Origin: Acanthopleura granulata
Lineage: Eukaryota > Mollusca > Polyplacophora > Chitonida > Chitonidae
Direction: 5' to 3'
Length of the DNA stretch: 64,000 nucleotides
NCBI GenBank assembly: GCA_016165875.1
Contig: JABBOT010000016.1
Span: forward strand, 6,630,598 to 6,694,597
Both the position numbers and the translations under genes were made by a program. Shown piece after piece: positions 23,390 through 33,804 of this stretch. The notes beneath the pieces were generated by a model. It was not told the origin of the DNA. It saw nothing but the letters and a program-made list of their open reading frames with translations, and did no database searches. Each line of letters begins with the position of its first letter. The first letter of the stretch is position 1.

Positions 23390-23625
23390 CTTTACCTTAT
23401 TGGCTGTTTAACCAGACGTTCAAGCACTTTTGGCTTTCACTACGACGGTCAGTTTCAAGCGCGCGGAGGCAACAGGGTTGCCCTGAGTAAATCATGTTCC
23501 ATTGCCAAACTTACAGAAATATAAAGCTTACAAGAGCTGAATTCGAACTTGTAACCTCCCTGATCAGATACTGATCTCAAGGACGGCGAGACCAACGCGC
23601 CAACGGCTTAGTCAGCGAGACACTC
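23390..23625 (-). mobile_element. tRNA-derived SINE, unassigned family
   Basis: A complemented tail-like part (about 23400-23460) is followed by a B-box complement (GAATTCGAACTTGTAACCTC at about 23540) and an A-box complement (ACGCGCCAACGGCTTAGTCA at about 23595). It separates two A-B copies of the dispersed family. No target duplication was found. Confidence 0.55.
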
Positions 23626-23639
23626 TTATGTATACTCTG

Positions 23640-24100
23640 TACAGACTCGGTATGGATGAACCTAGGCGTCGAAACCGACATTCGCATACTAGCCGTCAAC
23701 CATAATGGGCGTTCCGGGTCAATAATGGCAAGACCAGTTTCCAAAAGTGACGAATAACACAAACCGCCATAGAGCTAAGAAAATATATAAAATATAAAAA
23801 TTCGGACGGATTTATGCAAGGAGAGTCAGTCAAGAGGACAATACGGCATACCGAGTAAAACCAAAGCAACGATGACAGTGTGGTGTAGCTGGCTAGTAGC
23901 CTCACGATACCAGTAAAATCTGGCCTCTTGTTATTTACCTCAGTTCAGGTTTCATTGCAACTGTTCACTCAGGTATTTATTTTAAATAGTACAAATTTAC
24001 ACTCCCCCAAGCTTCATGGCTTCGTATAAGCAGAATTCTCCGAAGTTGTACTCATGCTAATTGCGACAGAAATTTTGCTGTATACATTTCAAAATGTCAG
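23640..24100 (+). repeat. A-B-C family, A-B-C in order (reference copy)
   Basis: A (23660-23800) reads CCTAGGCGTCGAAACCGAC, AGCCGTCAACCATAATGGGC, AGACCAGTTTCCAAAAGTGA and GCCATAGAGCTAAGAAAATA. B (about 23848-23960) reads AGTAAAACCAAAGCAACGAT and CTCTTGTTATTTACCTCAGT. C (about 23975-24100) reads TTTACACTCCCCCAAGCTTC and GCTAATTGCGACAG. No terminal inverted repeats, long frame or tRNA-like box is visible, so the class of the element is unknown. Confidence 0.85.
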
Positions 24101-24131
24101 CGGCAGTATAAGCGTTCATGGTCTACGCATC

Positions 24132-24171
24132 CAAACAAACCAAAGCAAAGCAAAGCAAAGCAAACCAAACC
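24132..24171. repeat. (CAAAG)n microsatellite
   Basis: Imperfect CAAAC/CAAAG pentamers run for about 40 bp. Confidence 0.85.
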
Positions 24172-24925
24172 CTGGCCACTGACCCCTGATTAGCAGACAG
24201 TTAACTGTGGTTGAGCATTCTCAGGGGATTGATGATCTAATTTACCGGTGTGTCTATCAGCGGACTCATCAGGGAAATACAACGCAGGTAAGAGCCTATG
24301 AAAGAAAAAGGGTTTACCGTGGCAGAAAATTTGTCCAAGAAAACGTCTGATCCTCCGGCTCAAAATAGGCTTTCTTAAGCCTAATGAGTCCGACCAAAAT
24401 AGCCACCCGGAAAAGAAACGGCAGTGAAACCTTTTTGTACGAACACGTACTATTGAACTGTCCCTTTGATTTCAAGGGCTTCAAAGGAATCGTGGGAGCT
24501 AAATCTTTTTTCTTTGGATTTGACATGAGAATATTCCTCTTCTGAAGATGGTCAAGAGTAAGCTGGAAGCTTTACCTGGAAAACCAGAGAATTAGTGTCC
24601 GAGAGACCATATTATCCGCATTTACTGTACAGCTTAATGAGGTTTTTCTGTCAGTCTAAATAACAAAGTAGGCCGATACATCAAAGCGGTAAAACCGGTG
24701 TCATTCCTTAGCATGTAGGGTTCGTTTCATGGGATTTAGGAATTAGGAAATATTAATTTTTATATAAGAAGGCACCAGCTGAGTAAGAACTACGGCTTTG
24801 TCATGATAGTGAGTATATTGCTTTAAATGTAACTTGTAATCGAACTGACACAACAGATATTAAATACACATGTCTCTTAGACATCTACCGATGACGCCTT
24901 CCCCTGTCAAGTAATTTTGGTCAAC
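24172..24925. other. unique non-coding stretch
   Basis: No gene or repeat is recognised in this stretch. Confidence 0.4.
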
Positions 24926-24928
24926 AGC

Positions 24929-25180
24929 AATGTTTGATCACCTGTAACGTTTGGTCAGCTGTAAAGTTTGATCATCTGTAAGGTTTGGTCAACTGTAAAG
25001 TTTGATCACTTGCAACGTTTGCTCAGCTGTAAAGTTTGATCAACTGTAACGTTGGGTCAGCTGTAGAGTTTGATCAACTGTAACCTTTATTCGCCTCTAA
25101 CGTTTGAACACTTTGGCGTTTGATCACCTGCAGCGTTTGATCATTTGTAGCGTTCGAAAAGTTGTAAAGTTTGATTAATT
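24929..25180. repeat. minisatellite of about 18-bp units
   Basis: About fourteen units follow the pattern GTTTGATCACCTGTAAC, with alternating variants (GTTTGGTCAGCTGTAAA, GTTTGATCATCTGTAAG). Units of the GATCA and GGTCA kinds alternate in the first half, which hints at a 36-bp higher-order unit. Confidence 0.88.
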
Positions 25181-25194
25181 ACACCCTTAATTAC

Positions 25195-25400
25195 GCCACT
25201 GTAAAGTGTGTTACCTATTTCTGCTGACGACGTAGGGGGCGTATAAGTTGTTTTTTGTTGAAGGGTTACAATAAAACACTAACCGTGGTAAATTCACAAG
25301 AGGATAAACTTCAACGATGATTTCTGATCATTTGCCAACTACCACGCTGTCGTCGCTGCTCTGGTTTTGCTCTCTGTGTCGTAGTCTTTTATATTTACGT
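25195..25400 (-). repeat. A-B-C family, C-B blocks
   Basis: C complement: ACCTATTTCTGCTGACGACG, GTAGGGGGCGTATAAGTTG. B complement: AAACACTAACCGTGGTAAAT, TTGCCAACTACCACGCTGTC, GTCGCTGCTCTGGTTTTGC, GTCGTAGTCTTTTATATTTA. The order agrees with other minus-strand copies. Confidence 0.85.
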
Positions 25401-25599
25401 GGGCTCGCTGATTTTATACTAGCGCGATCTACAGCCCCGCCTTTTTAATTCGCTCCACAGCCTGGATAGCGACGTTGACATTTCATGGTTCATGGCTGAT
25501 GAAAAGCGGTAATACATCACAGTGATCTAATATATGCTAAAGAGGTCTATAATAGTTTATCTGACCCACGTTGTCGTCGAGATAAAAGAATATTGCAAG

Positions 25600-25762
25600 C
25601 TAGTTTTCATTCTAACTGTTCATGTAAGTATTTTAGAAGTAACAACAAGCATTCCCCCAGGCACAATGGCTACAACAAAATTATGTATAAAAAAAAATGC
25701 TGAGAGCTTAAATGCAATATACTAGACGTCACTGGTCTAACATTACTCAAACTACTGTATTG
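25600..25762 (+). repeat. A-B-C family, B end and C block
   Basis: TTTTCATTCTAACTGTTCAT is the 3' edge of B. C follows (AGCATTCCCCCAGGCACAAT, ATACTAGACGTCACTGGTCT, AACATTACTCAAACTACTG). It lies in the opposite orientation to the C-B copy 200 bp upstream. Confidence 0.85.
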
Positions 25763-26734
25763 TCATCACATTTCATCCATGTACACAATAACATTAAAGT
25801 AAAAGGGACCATGACCCGGAGATTCTTAGCCCACCAGCCAAACTCCGAGGCCGAACGACCGTTGACCAATGAGACCTCGGGCTCGAACCAGCCGTCTGTG
25901 GCCTTAAGTCAGGATGTTTGTCAGTTACATGGCGAAGGGCGATGAATTATAGCTTACACCTGGTTTTCTGTTTTTCCATAAATCCGTAAATTAACCTTGT
26001 CGAGGTGGGATGATATACTCTTGGGTATATGTCGTATAACATCGTTTTCACTCAAACGATGGCGATCAGATTTGTGATTGGAGAAAACCGAAGTGCACAT
26101 AAATGGTTTCACCGAACGTTACCCTAGACACATGGCCACATACACAAGCGCCGTCGGCTGCTCATCGTCACCAATGCTCCCAGAAACAGTTAAAGCTGTG
26201 GAATCCGCAGTCCTTTTTCAAATAAATCAATTGCGGGGCCACGTTATTAGAACATCTATTCTACCCGTCGCTGATCCTGTGGCATCGTGTAGCTTATCTA
26301 ACAGTCAGAATAATTCTCCTTCGCTCTCAATGAAAACATGTACTGCTGTTGAATTGGCTTGTTATCCTCGGCAATTTCCGTAATACAATACAGAATCGTC
26401 AATCGATTCGCATACTTACGTGGCGTGTAACCTGCCAAATCAGACGTGAACTCCGGCAGAGGTTATATCGATCTTCACATATACGCCATGTCGCCGTTTC
26501 TAGGCTCCATGGTTTCATTAAAGGTTCACGGAGACCAGAAATGGCATGGAGTTTGCATTGTGGTTTATATGTTAATTCCGAAAATCACTCTCCTTCTTTT
26601 GACGGACAATTACACTGATCAACAATAGTAACCCGGAAGTATACGCCGTTCCTGGCCAGAATTTAATTGCCACAGCTATGGATGCATCTAGTGAAACTGC
26701 TTGATGAGAAATCTGAGATAGCGAATTTTGCCAC
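25763..26734. other. unique non-coding stretch
   Basis: No repeat or gene is recognised. Overlapping plus-strand frames at 26078-26628 (60-101 codons) lack motifs. Confidence 0.4.
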
Positions 26735-26995
26735 CTAATAAGTCAATCAGTCATACCTTCAATCAATATACTTAACTATTTCATTCAAGCATTAGTCAGT
26801 TTCGCAGTCAGCCAGTTAGCCAATGCATCTGATCAGTCTGTCACATTGCGCTAATAAATCAACCACCTTCACAGTCAATGACTTAAGTTTGACAGTCAAA
26901 TCCAGTCAGGTATCAGCGCGCTTCACGTACCATGTTGCAGCAGTCACTTGTATGTGTTAAACAGCTAGTCAGCGTGTATGGAAGCGTTGCACAGT
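26735..26995. repeat. cryptic simple-sequence region rich in AGTCA
   Basis: CAGTCA, AATCA and CAGTCAG words recur irregularly over about 250 bp. This looks like a decayed tandem array. Confidence 0.55.
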
Positions 26996-27872
26996 ATCAG
27001 TCAGGCCGCCGCCACTCATACCTATGTAGCCTAATATAGCGCCGTATAAAAATGACATCGGAAAAGAAAACGGAAAGCCAGCGCGGCCGTCTCTGAAAAC
27101 GTAAGCCGGTGAAAACGTTTGAGAGCGTATCGGTACCCTCACTGAGGCTGGGGATATAAGAACGCGATGTGTTGCTCATGCAGCATGTGGTTTGGCTCGG
27201 CTGTCTAAGGCAGGGCTTTAGGGCAGTGTGCTTCTGGCGAAAGGATGTAGCATCTGCTGCGAATAAAAAACGCTACCCAACCCACCCACCCCCCTTGGAA
27301 AAATATAGGTTTCTGTAACTCTTAACAGTCCCCCCCCCCACCGCTCTCCAAAAGTCTGGAGTGATGTAAGGATATTGCATACACCAGTACTTTAAAAAAA
27401 TCAAAGACACGTTCCCCGTGCCAAAAAACAGCATCTTGTTTTGATGTGCTGTAAAGAACCGGGCGTGAGGGTTTCGCCATTTGACTTCTGTAGCAATGAA
27501 TCTTCTATCTTGTCCGGCTTTTTTTTTTCCACACCGAAAACTTAAAGAGTGCAACTTTTTTGGCACACTCGACTTTTTGGGGTTAAGACCGGGAGTTGGA
27601 GAATCACCCTGCTGTGTATAGGTTATTCTCAGTCTTAAGGTACCATAATGAATTCGAATCCAGTTAAATTTCTGATTCTATGACTCATAAATAGTTTAAT
27701 TAGTTGTTTAATTAGTCATCCAGGAAAATGATTTAAAATATTGGAATCTTTAAACATGCACTTCTCAGGAAAGGAAGAGAGACAGAAATTATCACCTGCA
27801 TCTAAAGGTGTATATATATGTGTTAGCATTCAAGCAAATTGTTTTACACCAGTTGGTACCTATGTGAGCTTC
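26996..27872. other. unique stretch with C-rich patches
   Basis: C10 occurs at 27330-27339 and a C-rich patch at 27277-27297. No gene is recognised. Confidence 0.4.
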
Positions 27873-28049
27873 ACTGTGAGTTCAGCCCACGCTGGCTCCT
27901 TCTCTGGTCGTATGTGGGAAGGTCGTACGCGGATGGTTTCCCTCTGGCTCTGCTCGGTTTCGTCTCACCATAATGCTGGCCGCCATCGTACAAGTAAAAT
28001 ATTCTTGTGTACGGCGTGAAACACGAATCAAAAAAATAAGTAAATAAAT
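27873..28049 (+). mobile_element. tRNA-derived SINE lacking its 5' head
   Basis: The copy starts at the B-box region (CACTGTGAGTTCAGCCCACG). It continues through GGTCGTATGTGGGAAGGTC and TAATGCTGGCCGCCATCGTA to the tail (AAAATATTCTTGTGTACGGC). A short AT-rich end follows. Confidence 0.8.
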
Positions 28050-28077
28050 CTATGTGCTCTTCAAAGCAATGTCCTTC

Positions 28078-28135
28078 GAGGTGGTTAGCGTGTTGTAGCG
28101 TAGCGCAATGACCCAGTTGTCTCTCAGAACCAGCA
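28078..28135 (+). mobile_element. isolated SINE head
   Basis: GAGGTGGTTAGCGTGTTGTA and GCGTAGCGCAATGACCCAG match the 5' tRNA-like head of the main SINE (compare TAGCGCGCTAGCG at 53493). The body does not follow. It lies just downstream of a copy that lacks exactly this part, so a rearranged single insertion is possible. Confidence 0.6.
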
Positions 28136-29369
28136 ATAAAGAATGGGCAACATTTAGGATCAGTATAAGCGACTCGACAGTTCTAACATCTCAAGGTAAA
28201 CACGACCTTATTAACGCCCTTATGAAGCATCACGAGTCAATGATAATACGTAAGCCTAAACGTCGCTAAAATAATAAACACGGAGCCGTTATCTTCATGA
28301 ACCATGTTAATTTTATCTTCCCAGCTCCGGAATTTCACTGAAAAACAAGCCAGATATGTTCCCACTCAAAGAAAACAGTCTGACACAAACATGTTAAAGG
28401 TAGCTTATTAATTTTTGTCCTGTTATCGGAAACCGGTCAGCAGGTCAAAACGATAACACCACCTCCGTATCCCACCCTCCCTCCTCCACACACATACACA
28501 CACACGCTCGCTTTAGTAACCTCAAAAGAGTAGACTGAACACGTGTATTCATCCGCCCGTTATCAGGTCGCGTTCCGCACGTGTGATAAAGCCAAGACAC
28601 CGAGTTGAAACAAAATCCCGTCTCTCCAACAGACGTTTGTTTCCATTATCCCTCTGAGTCCGCTAGGCCGGAAAATTTACCAAATCTGTGAGAGGAAGAA
28701 ATGCTTTTACTTTTCTTCTTGAGTGATTTCGTACATGCACGTGTGGTGTGACAGATGGGATGACTCTCGGCCCTGCCCGATAGAGTTGGAGCCTAAGTTT
28801 CAAAACAGCTCACGATAAGTTAAGAGTTTTCTTTCTTAGAACGGACTAATTACTGACAAAACGGTGTCTTAGGGGTGAGTTATGAGCTCTGGGTATATCC
28901 CGCCGGGAATATATTTACCGCCCAGCATGTACGTGCTGTTGATGATGAAGCAGTAACTACCTTTCCCTGGGTCACAGATACGGGTATTTCACTTGTGACT
29001 GGACTATGCCACTTTGGGCTTAAGTCAAAATCTGAAACGTGATTCGTTGAAGACAAGCTTTTCAAAACTTTTGGATGGGGTCCGACAAACTGCATATTAT
29101 ATTTATTTGTGTATTGATCCACTTGTTTGCTGTACACTCAAGGATATCTGGAATTGACCCCTGACCTTTACGCCAAACAGTCTATGATTATTCCACACAT
29201 AGATTTCAGTGAATATCGGGAAGTCTGATATCGACACTTTGTACACATCTGTAAAAATCTCTTCTTGAGACACAACATCTGTTTTGCATTTTAATTTTTG
29301 GCATAATTCGCTTCGTAGTTTGGGTCATTGGCAACGTTAAAGGCTCCGTATGGCCGAGTGGCCACTGTG
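28136..29369. other. unique stretch with a short (CA)n
   Basis: CACACACATACACACACAC lies at about 28489-28507. Nothing else is recognised. Confidence 0.45.
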
Positions 29370-29612
29370 TAAGCTGCCATTATTAAACTCGTCTTAACTT
29401 AAATCCTCTCAAAGAACTTGGATGTGTCTCCCAAGACACACCCAAGTTCACAGGCCCAGAGCTGCGGGCTTCTTTGAACCATTTTGATTGTGACATCAGT
29501 ACAATAGCTGAAGAATCCTTTAGAGGTCATATGATCACAACGGGATTTGAACTCTGCTCTCTCCGTATACGAACTCCGGCGCTGTACCGAGTGAGCTAAA
29601 GGGGCATTCCCC
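29370..29612 (-). mobile_element. tRNA-derived element, minus strand, with a strong hairpin
   Basis: At 29540-29608 the minus strand reads TGCCCCTTTAGCTCACTCGG and GCAGAGTTCAAATCCCG, which are an A-box and a B-box region. The acceptor and T-stem halves do not pair well, so this is a SINE head and not a tRNA gene. The body holds a hairpin at 29415-29448 (15-bp arms, one mismatch, 4-nt loop). No tail of the common type is seen. Confidence 0.55.
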
Positions 29613-30455
29613 CTAGCAACTGTAGTCTAAGTGCTGGGGGGAAAAAAACGCCCCATTGCAATATATGCAATCATGTACCTGTGGATCACCTATACCGTTA
29701 AGCACAGTGCAGGATACAAATTGATGTACGTCCAAGAATATTCCAAGGGACACGAATCGATTGTGTTTTGCCGTGCACACTTCTGTACCACAGAGAGTAC
29801 TACATGTTTGCTAATGTCTGTAGTCAAGAGAATCTCCACTTGCCCATAACATATTTTCTCTAAAGCGCTTGCTATCCTCAGAGTAAACACACGGCCACGA
29901 TGGGTCTCAGTCTCTAATCGCTTTCCCGCTGAGCAACAGGATGGGTCTCTCGCACATTTCTCCATCAAGGCTGGTTTCCAATTAATTTGGATCTGGGGGG
30001 CATTAATTGCACGGGTATCAAATGAGAGCCGATGATGTGTCGACTGAAAAAAAAAATATGACACCTAGGCGAGCTTGAAATCTACAAGTCCGATAAATCC
30101 TATGAAATCTTAATTTTCGTAAATTTACGTCAAAGCTCGTTCTTATTGGTAATAAGGAGCCTTTCTCCATTTAGTCCGATGATATCGTTGTTTGATGAAT
30201 CGAAAGAGTTACTGCACTGGCTCATAGCGCTATATGATACCACAGTGTGTATGGTGTACATGTCAAGTCTTATTATTAGCGTAATACATACGCACATATT
30301 TGTAGACTCTGGGCGGATGCTATATGCTGCTTATACCGGCGCGAGGAAATAGCATCCAGGCAGCCTGGTATAGAGTTGGATCGGTAGAAAAGACGGCGGA
30401 CCTGACGGAAATTGACACTACTGGCCTATATGGCGAGCCGTTATGGTTTCAATTT
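29613..30455. other. unique non-coding stretch
   Basis: A 124-codon minus-strand frame lies at 29690-30064 without a recognisable motif. Nothing else is assigned. Confidence 0.4.
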
Positions 30456-30469
30456 TCTCACTGTACAAA

Positions 30470-30662
30470 TGTGCAGAAGTACTGTACATAAGTCCAGTTT
30501 TAAGCACATATGTACAAAAAGCTTAATGTTAAATATGTACATATGTACAAAAAGCTTTATGTGAAATTTGTTCGTACATAAAACTGTTTTGTAAATACAT
30601 GTACAAATGGTCCAAAATTTTAAGGCATGCATAATTATACAAATTTTTGTATATATGTGCAC
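30470..30662. repeat. AT-rich short tandem array around ATGTACA palindromes
   Basis: ATATGTACAAAAAGCTT occurs at 30508 and 30541 (33-bp spacing). Further diverged TGTACAAA and TGTACATA words lie before and after. The self-complementary word TGTACA makes the region prone to pairing. Confidence 0.7.
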
Positions 30663-30744
30663 AAAGAAAAGATCACACGTATAATTAGAGAATAATTACC
30701 AAAATGACTTGCCATAAGAGATGCTAGGTTAATGTGGATATAGC

Positions 30745-31070
30745 CGAAATCAATGAATGGGCGAATGAACGGAGGGTAGGTGATTAAATAAACGCTTACA
30801 TGAATGCAGCTATCTACGCTTACATCAGTAAGTGAATGAGGATAAATGAGATATTGAACTAAAGGAAGGATGAACAGCTCAAGAAACGAAGGAATGGATG
30901 ACTGATTTTTGAATGGTTGATTGATTGAATGAACTATACTGCGTGGATTAGCAAGTGAACTAAATAAATAAAAGAAGTGTCAGTATGCATGTGTATGAGT
31001 GAAAATGGTTGACTGATTAATTGGTTCATTAATTATTCACCTGATTGAATGATTGTTTGATTGCACTGAC
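30745..31070. repeat. cryptic simple-sequence region rich in GAATGA and GATTGA
   Basis: Tetranucleotide-like words (GAATG, GATTGATT, AATGAATG) recur irregularly through about 320 bp, as in a decayed (GAAT)n/(GATT)n tract. Confidence 0.6.
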
Positions 31071-32070
31071 AGAAGGAGAAACAGTCTAGTTTCCTGTCAC
31101 AATGCGTGATTATAAGAATTTGTAAGTGCAGAAATCCCTATGTGCCCACGTGAACTGAGAAAACCCAGCTCTCAAAATAACGAATTGCTTCTTTGCAAAC
31201 AAGAGGCACACACTATTCATCCGACAGCTTCTATTAATCTATGTCCTCAATGTAATATTTCCTTCGACTCATACATTTCATTACACAGTCCTTTTCATTC
31301 TCCTCCAGAAATGCGAGTGACTACTTGTCGTATAAAGCCGTGACATTTATCATTCCGCGATACCATCTTACCACTCAGAAAGCCAATTGCGAAGACGTCT
31401 GATTTCTTCCGCATTTTTCCAAGATTTGCCTTTTTGGTTGACCCATATCCCCTCCAGGGAGGGCAACAGTTCGGCAATTAGTCACGCGACATTTTTTATT
31501 TTGGTTGGTGTAACTTGCATGAAAAACACGCCGATTCTCCACTGCTTTCACGCAACAGTTCGGCGATTACTCCAGAGCCGTAGCGTTCCAACTGGCAAGT
31601 GCATTTTTTTGTCTTTGTGCAACTCATCATTCCACAAGGGTTTTTGGAGGAAAAACAATTCAGCGATTAACGCCGAACCTGTCGCATTTTTTCTCGGGAA
31701 ATTCTCAAGGCCTGAAAACAAGAGTCTCACCTCTATTACGCCTCTAGGGAGCAGTCTGCAGATATTCTATTAGTTAGCGGAATCCAGCAACAGGCATTAG
31801 TGGAGCCTTCTTTCATTTTTGAAATTCCTTCAAACGACACCCTTCCCCCCTCCACCACTAATCCCCCCATCCCCTCTTGCTCCACCCTGGCTCGTCCTAT
31901 TCCCTCTCCCCCCCCCCCCAGCCTCTGCTTCTCAGGATAATCATACGAAAGGCCCGCCGAGACGAACTGGATGTTTGGCCGCCTTTGCTAGGATTAAGTT
32001 CATTTCAGTTCAGTTTTGTTGATGACTGAAGCTTGTCCGTTTCCCCTCTTTCTCGCAGATACAGGGGTTA
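31071..32070. other. unique stretch with a C/T-rich tract
   Basis: Between about 31838 and 31932 the plus strand is strongly pyrimidine-rich and includes C12 (31908-31919). The words CAACAGTTCGGCAATTA (31466) and CAACAGTTCGGCGATTA (31554), with a related CAATTCAGCGATTA (31657), form a loose direct repeat of about 90-100 bp. A 128-codon frame over it has no known domain. Confidence 0.45.
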
Positions 32071-32321
32071 ATTTATTTGATTGGAGTTTTACACCATACT
32101 CAAGAATATTTTTCACTTATACGACGGCGGTCAGCAATATGGTGCATGGTATAAGAAACCGCGCAGAGCCCACGGGAAGCCCACTACCATCCGTACGTTG
32201 CGGACAGACTTTCCTATATGCAACCAGAGATGAAGCCAACATAAACTGGACTTGATCTCATAGCGACAGCATTGGTGAGAGGTCCCCACACTGCACGGCG
32301 CTCTAGAGCCATAGAGGCCAT
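32071..32321 (-). mobile_element. tRNA-derived SINE, nearly full length
   Basis: The complemented tail (TTTATTTGATTGGAGTTTTA, CACCATACTCAAGAATATTT) is followed by the body (ACCATCCGTACGTTGC), a B-box region (GGACTTGATCTCATAGCG) and a head end (GAGCCATAGAGGCC). It is more diverged than the copies at 8.3 and 13.1 kb, and no target duplication is seen. Confidence 0.82.
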
Positions 32322-32349
32322 TGATAAAGAGCCACTAACTTGGATAGGT

Positions 32350-32620
32350 TTGGATTTTAGTGGCTCCGAAGCCTGAAAGGCTGCAGGCTCGCTGGCTCTG
32401 TCAAGCCGTTCACCGATGAGGTCAGCGTGCGTTCGATACCAGCTCCCGATCGCTGCTTTGTACTGCGGCTTTAAGTCATCAGGTTTCCAGGCATTTGATG
32501 ACGGGCGGTGGTTTTTCTGGCGATCTGCAGCTTTCTCAACACATTAACCTGACTGCCGTCGTATAAGTGAAAATTTCTTGAGAACAGCATTAAACACCCA
32601 TCAAGTGAATAAATATATAT
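32350..32620 (+). mobile_element. SINE of a second family with another tRNA head
   Basis: The head reads GGCTCGCTGGCTCTGTC, with a B box GCGTTCGATACCAGC (about 32430). The body reads ATGACGGGCGGTGGTTTTTC and the tail GTCGTATAAGTGAAAATTTC. Head and body differ from the main SINE, but the 3' end is the same, as expected when two SINE families use one LINE machinery. It lies next to a main-family SINE in opposite orientation. Confidence 0.75.
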
Positions 32621-32624
32621 TTTC

Positions 32625-33734
32625 ATTCGTCCCATTTCAACTTGTCTACCTACAAATCTACATACATAAATTTTCAGTAGCATGTTTAACGAATTTGTTT
32701 ATTTCATTGAACCAGATAAGTCGAATATTTCATTGAATTGACCACGATCGGGTTTATGCGTTGAGGAAACCGAAGCGGTTTAGAGAAAACCATTGTAATG
32801 TCTCACAGGAAATAGAACGGTGCCCGATTTGTTTTTTGCAAATTCTACATAGCCTCTCATTGTTGTGGACTGTGTAGACAATGCTGGCATTTTCGCGAAT
32901 GTTTTACACAGTCGGCTCGTTAGCCATTCAAACGGCTGGGCTTTACAGTCCAAAACTGTATAGATCATTTTATTTTTCGAACATATGTTTTATTTAAAAG
33001 AAAAACATCAAATATGGCTTGAAGTGACATTCGTTCTTTTAGACATGGCCTCGAAACGTCCAACGTCAAAAAAGGTTTCCTATAAAATTGATATTAATAA
33101 CATACTTAATGTTGAAAATACGTAAGCTCAAAACACGTCAGACAGTTCGTCATTGTATGTATACATAGATACAAAAGATTCTGCTTAACATCTGTAGGCC
33201 CGGCAATTCTTCAGCACATGGTTAACTGATTTCCCTTTCTAGGAGTTCAAATAATCGTGTAATAGATATCATATTGGACCTATTATTTTCAATGCAGTTC
33301 TCTTGGTCCGACAAAGATATTTGTAAGGGCAGTTCCTTTTGATAAAATCACGCTTCCGCTTTGCCAGACGACATCTGGGACAGATTTAAACAGCAGTGGT
33401 AGTGATCATGTGGTAACAAAATGGCTTTTATTTCATACGCTGTTGACGCAGCGCAGATTGTTTGCTTAGCTCGTGCATACGAATCTGAGGTTGTGGACAA
33501 GTGTGGGTCCAGCTTTGTTTGAAAGCACGCGCGAGCAATCTCGGAAATGACGGAGTAAATCATACGTCTCGAGTCTCCTTGAGCCTCCAGTGATTTCTGT
33601 TTGTTCTGTATTCAGTGCTAATAGCTCTGTATGAGTCTCTCAAAGCCCTTCCAGAGACACTTTCGAACACTATATGATGTTCTCCATTTTGTTAATAACA
33701 GAATAACTGGATCCTATATGATTTATCGCAGTAC
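32625..33734. other. unique non-coding stretch
   Basis: No gene or repeat is recognised. The 33340-33560 part is of mixed composition and free of repeats. Confidence 0.4.
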
Positions 33735-33800
33735 CTGGCGATTGGCCATGATTTCCTTCACACATCAACCTGAACGTCGTAAGTGAAATAAAGACAAAGT
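33735..33800 (+). mobile_element. SINE 3' fragment, weak
   Basis: GATTTCCTTCACACATCAAC and CTGAACGTCGTAAGTGAAAT resemble the end of the second-family body and the start of the tail. Only about 60 bp are recognisable. Confidence 0.4.
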
Positions 33801-33804
33801 TAAA

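Noticed and set aside
24929..25180. CRISPR-like array
   Set aside because: The units are contiguous and have no unique spacers. It is a minisatellite in an animal genome.
29540..29608. Candidate tRNA gene on the minus strand
   Set aside because: Both box motifs are present, but the acceptor and T stems do not pair and no CCA-compatible end structure is seen. It is better explained as a SINE head.
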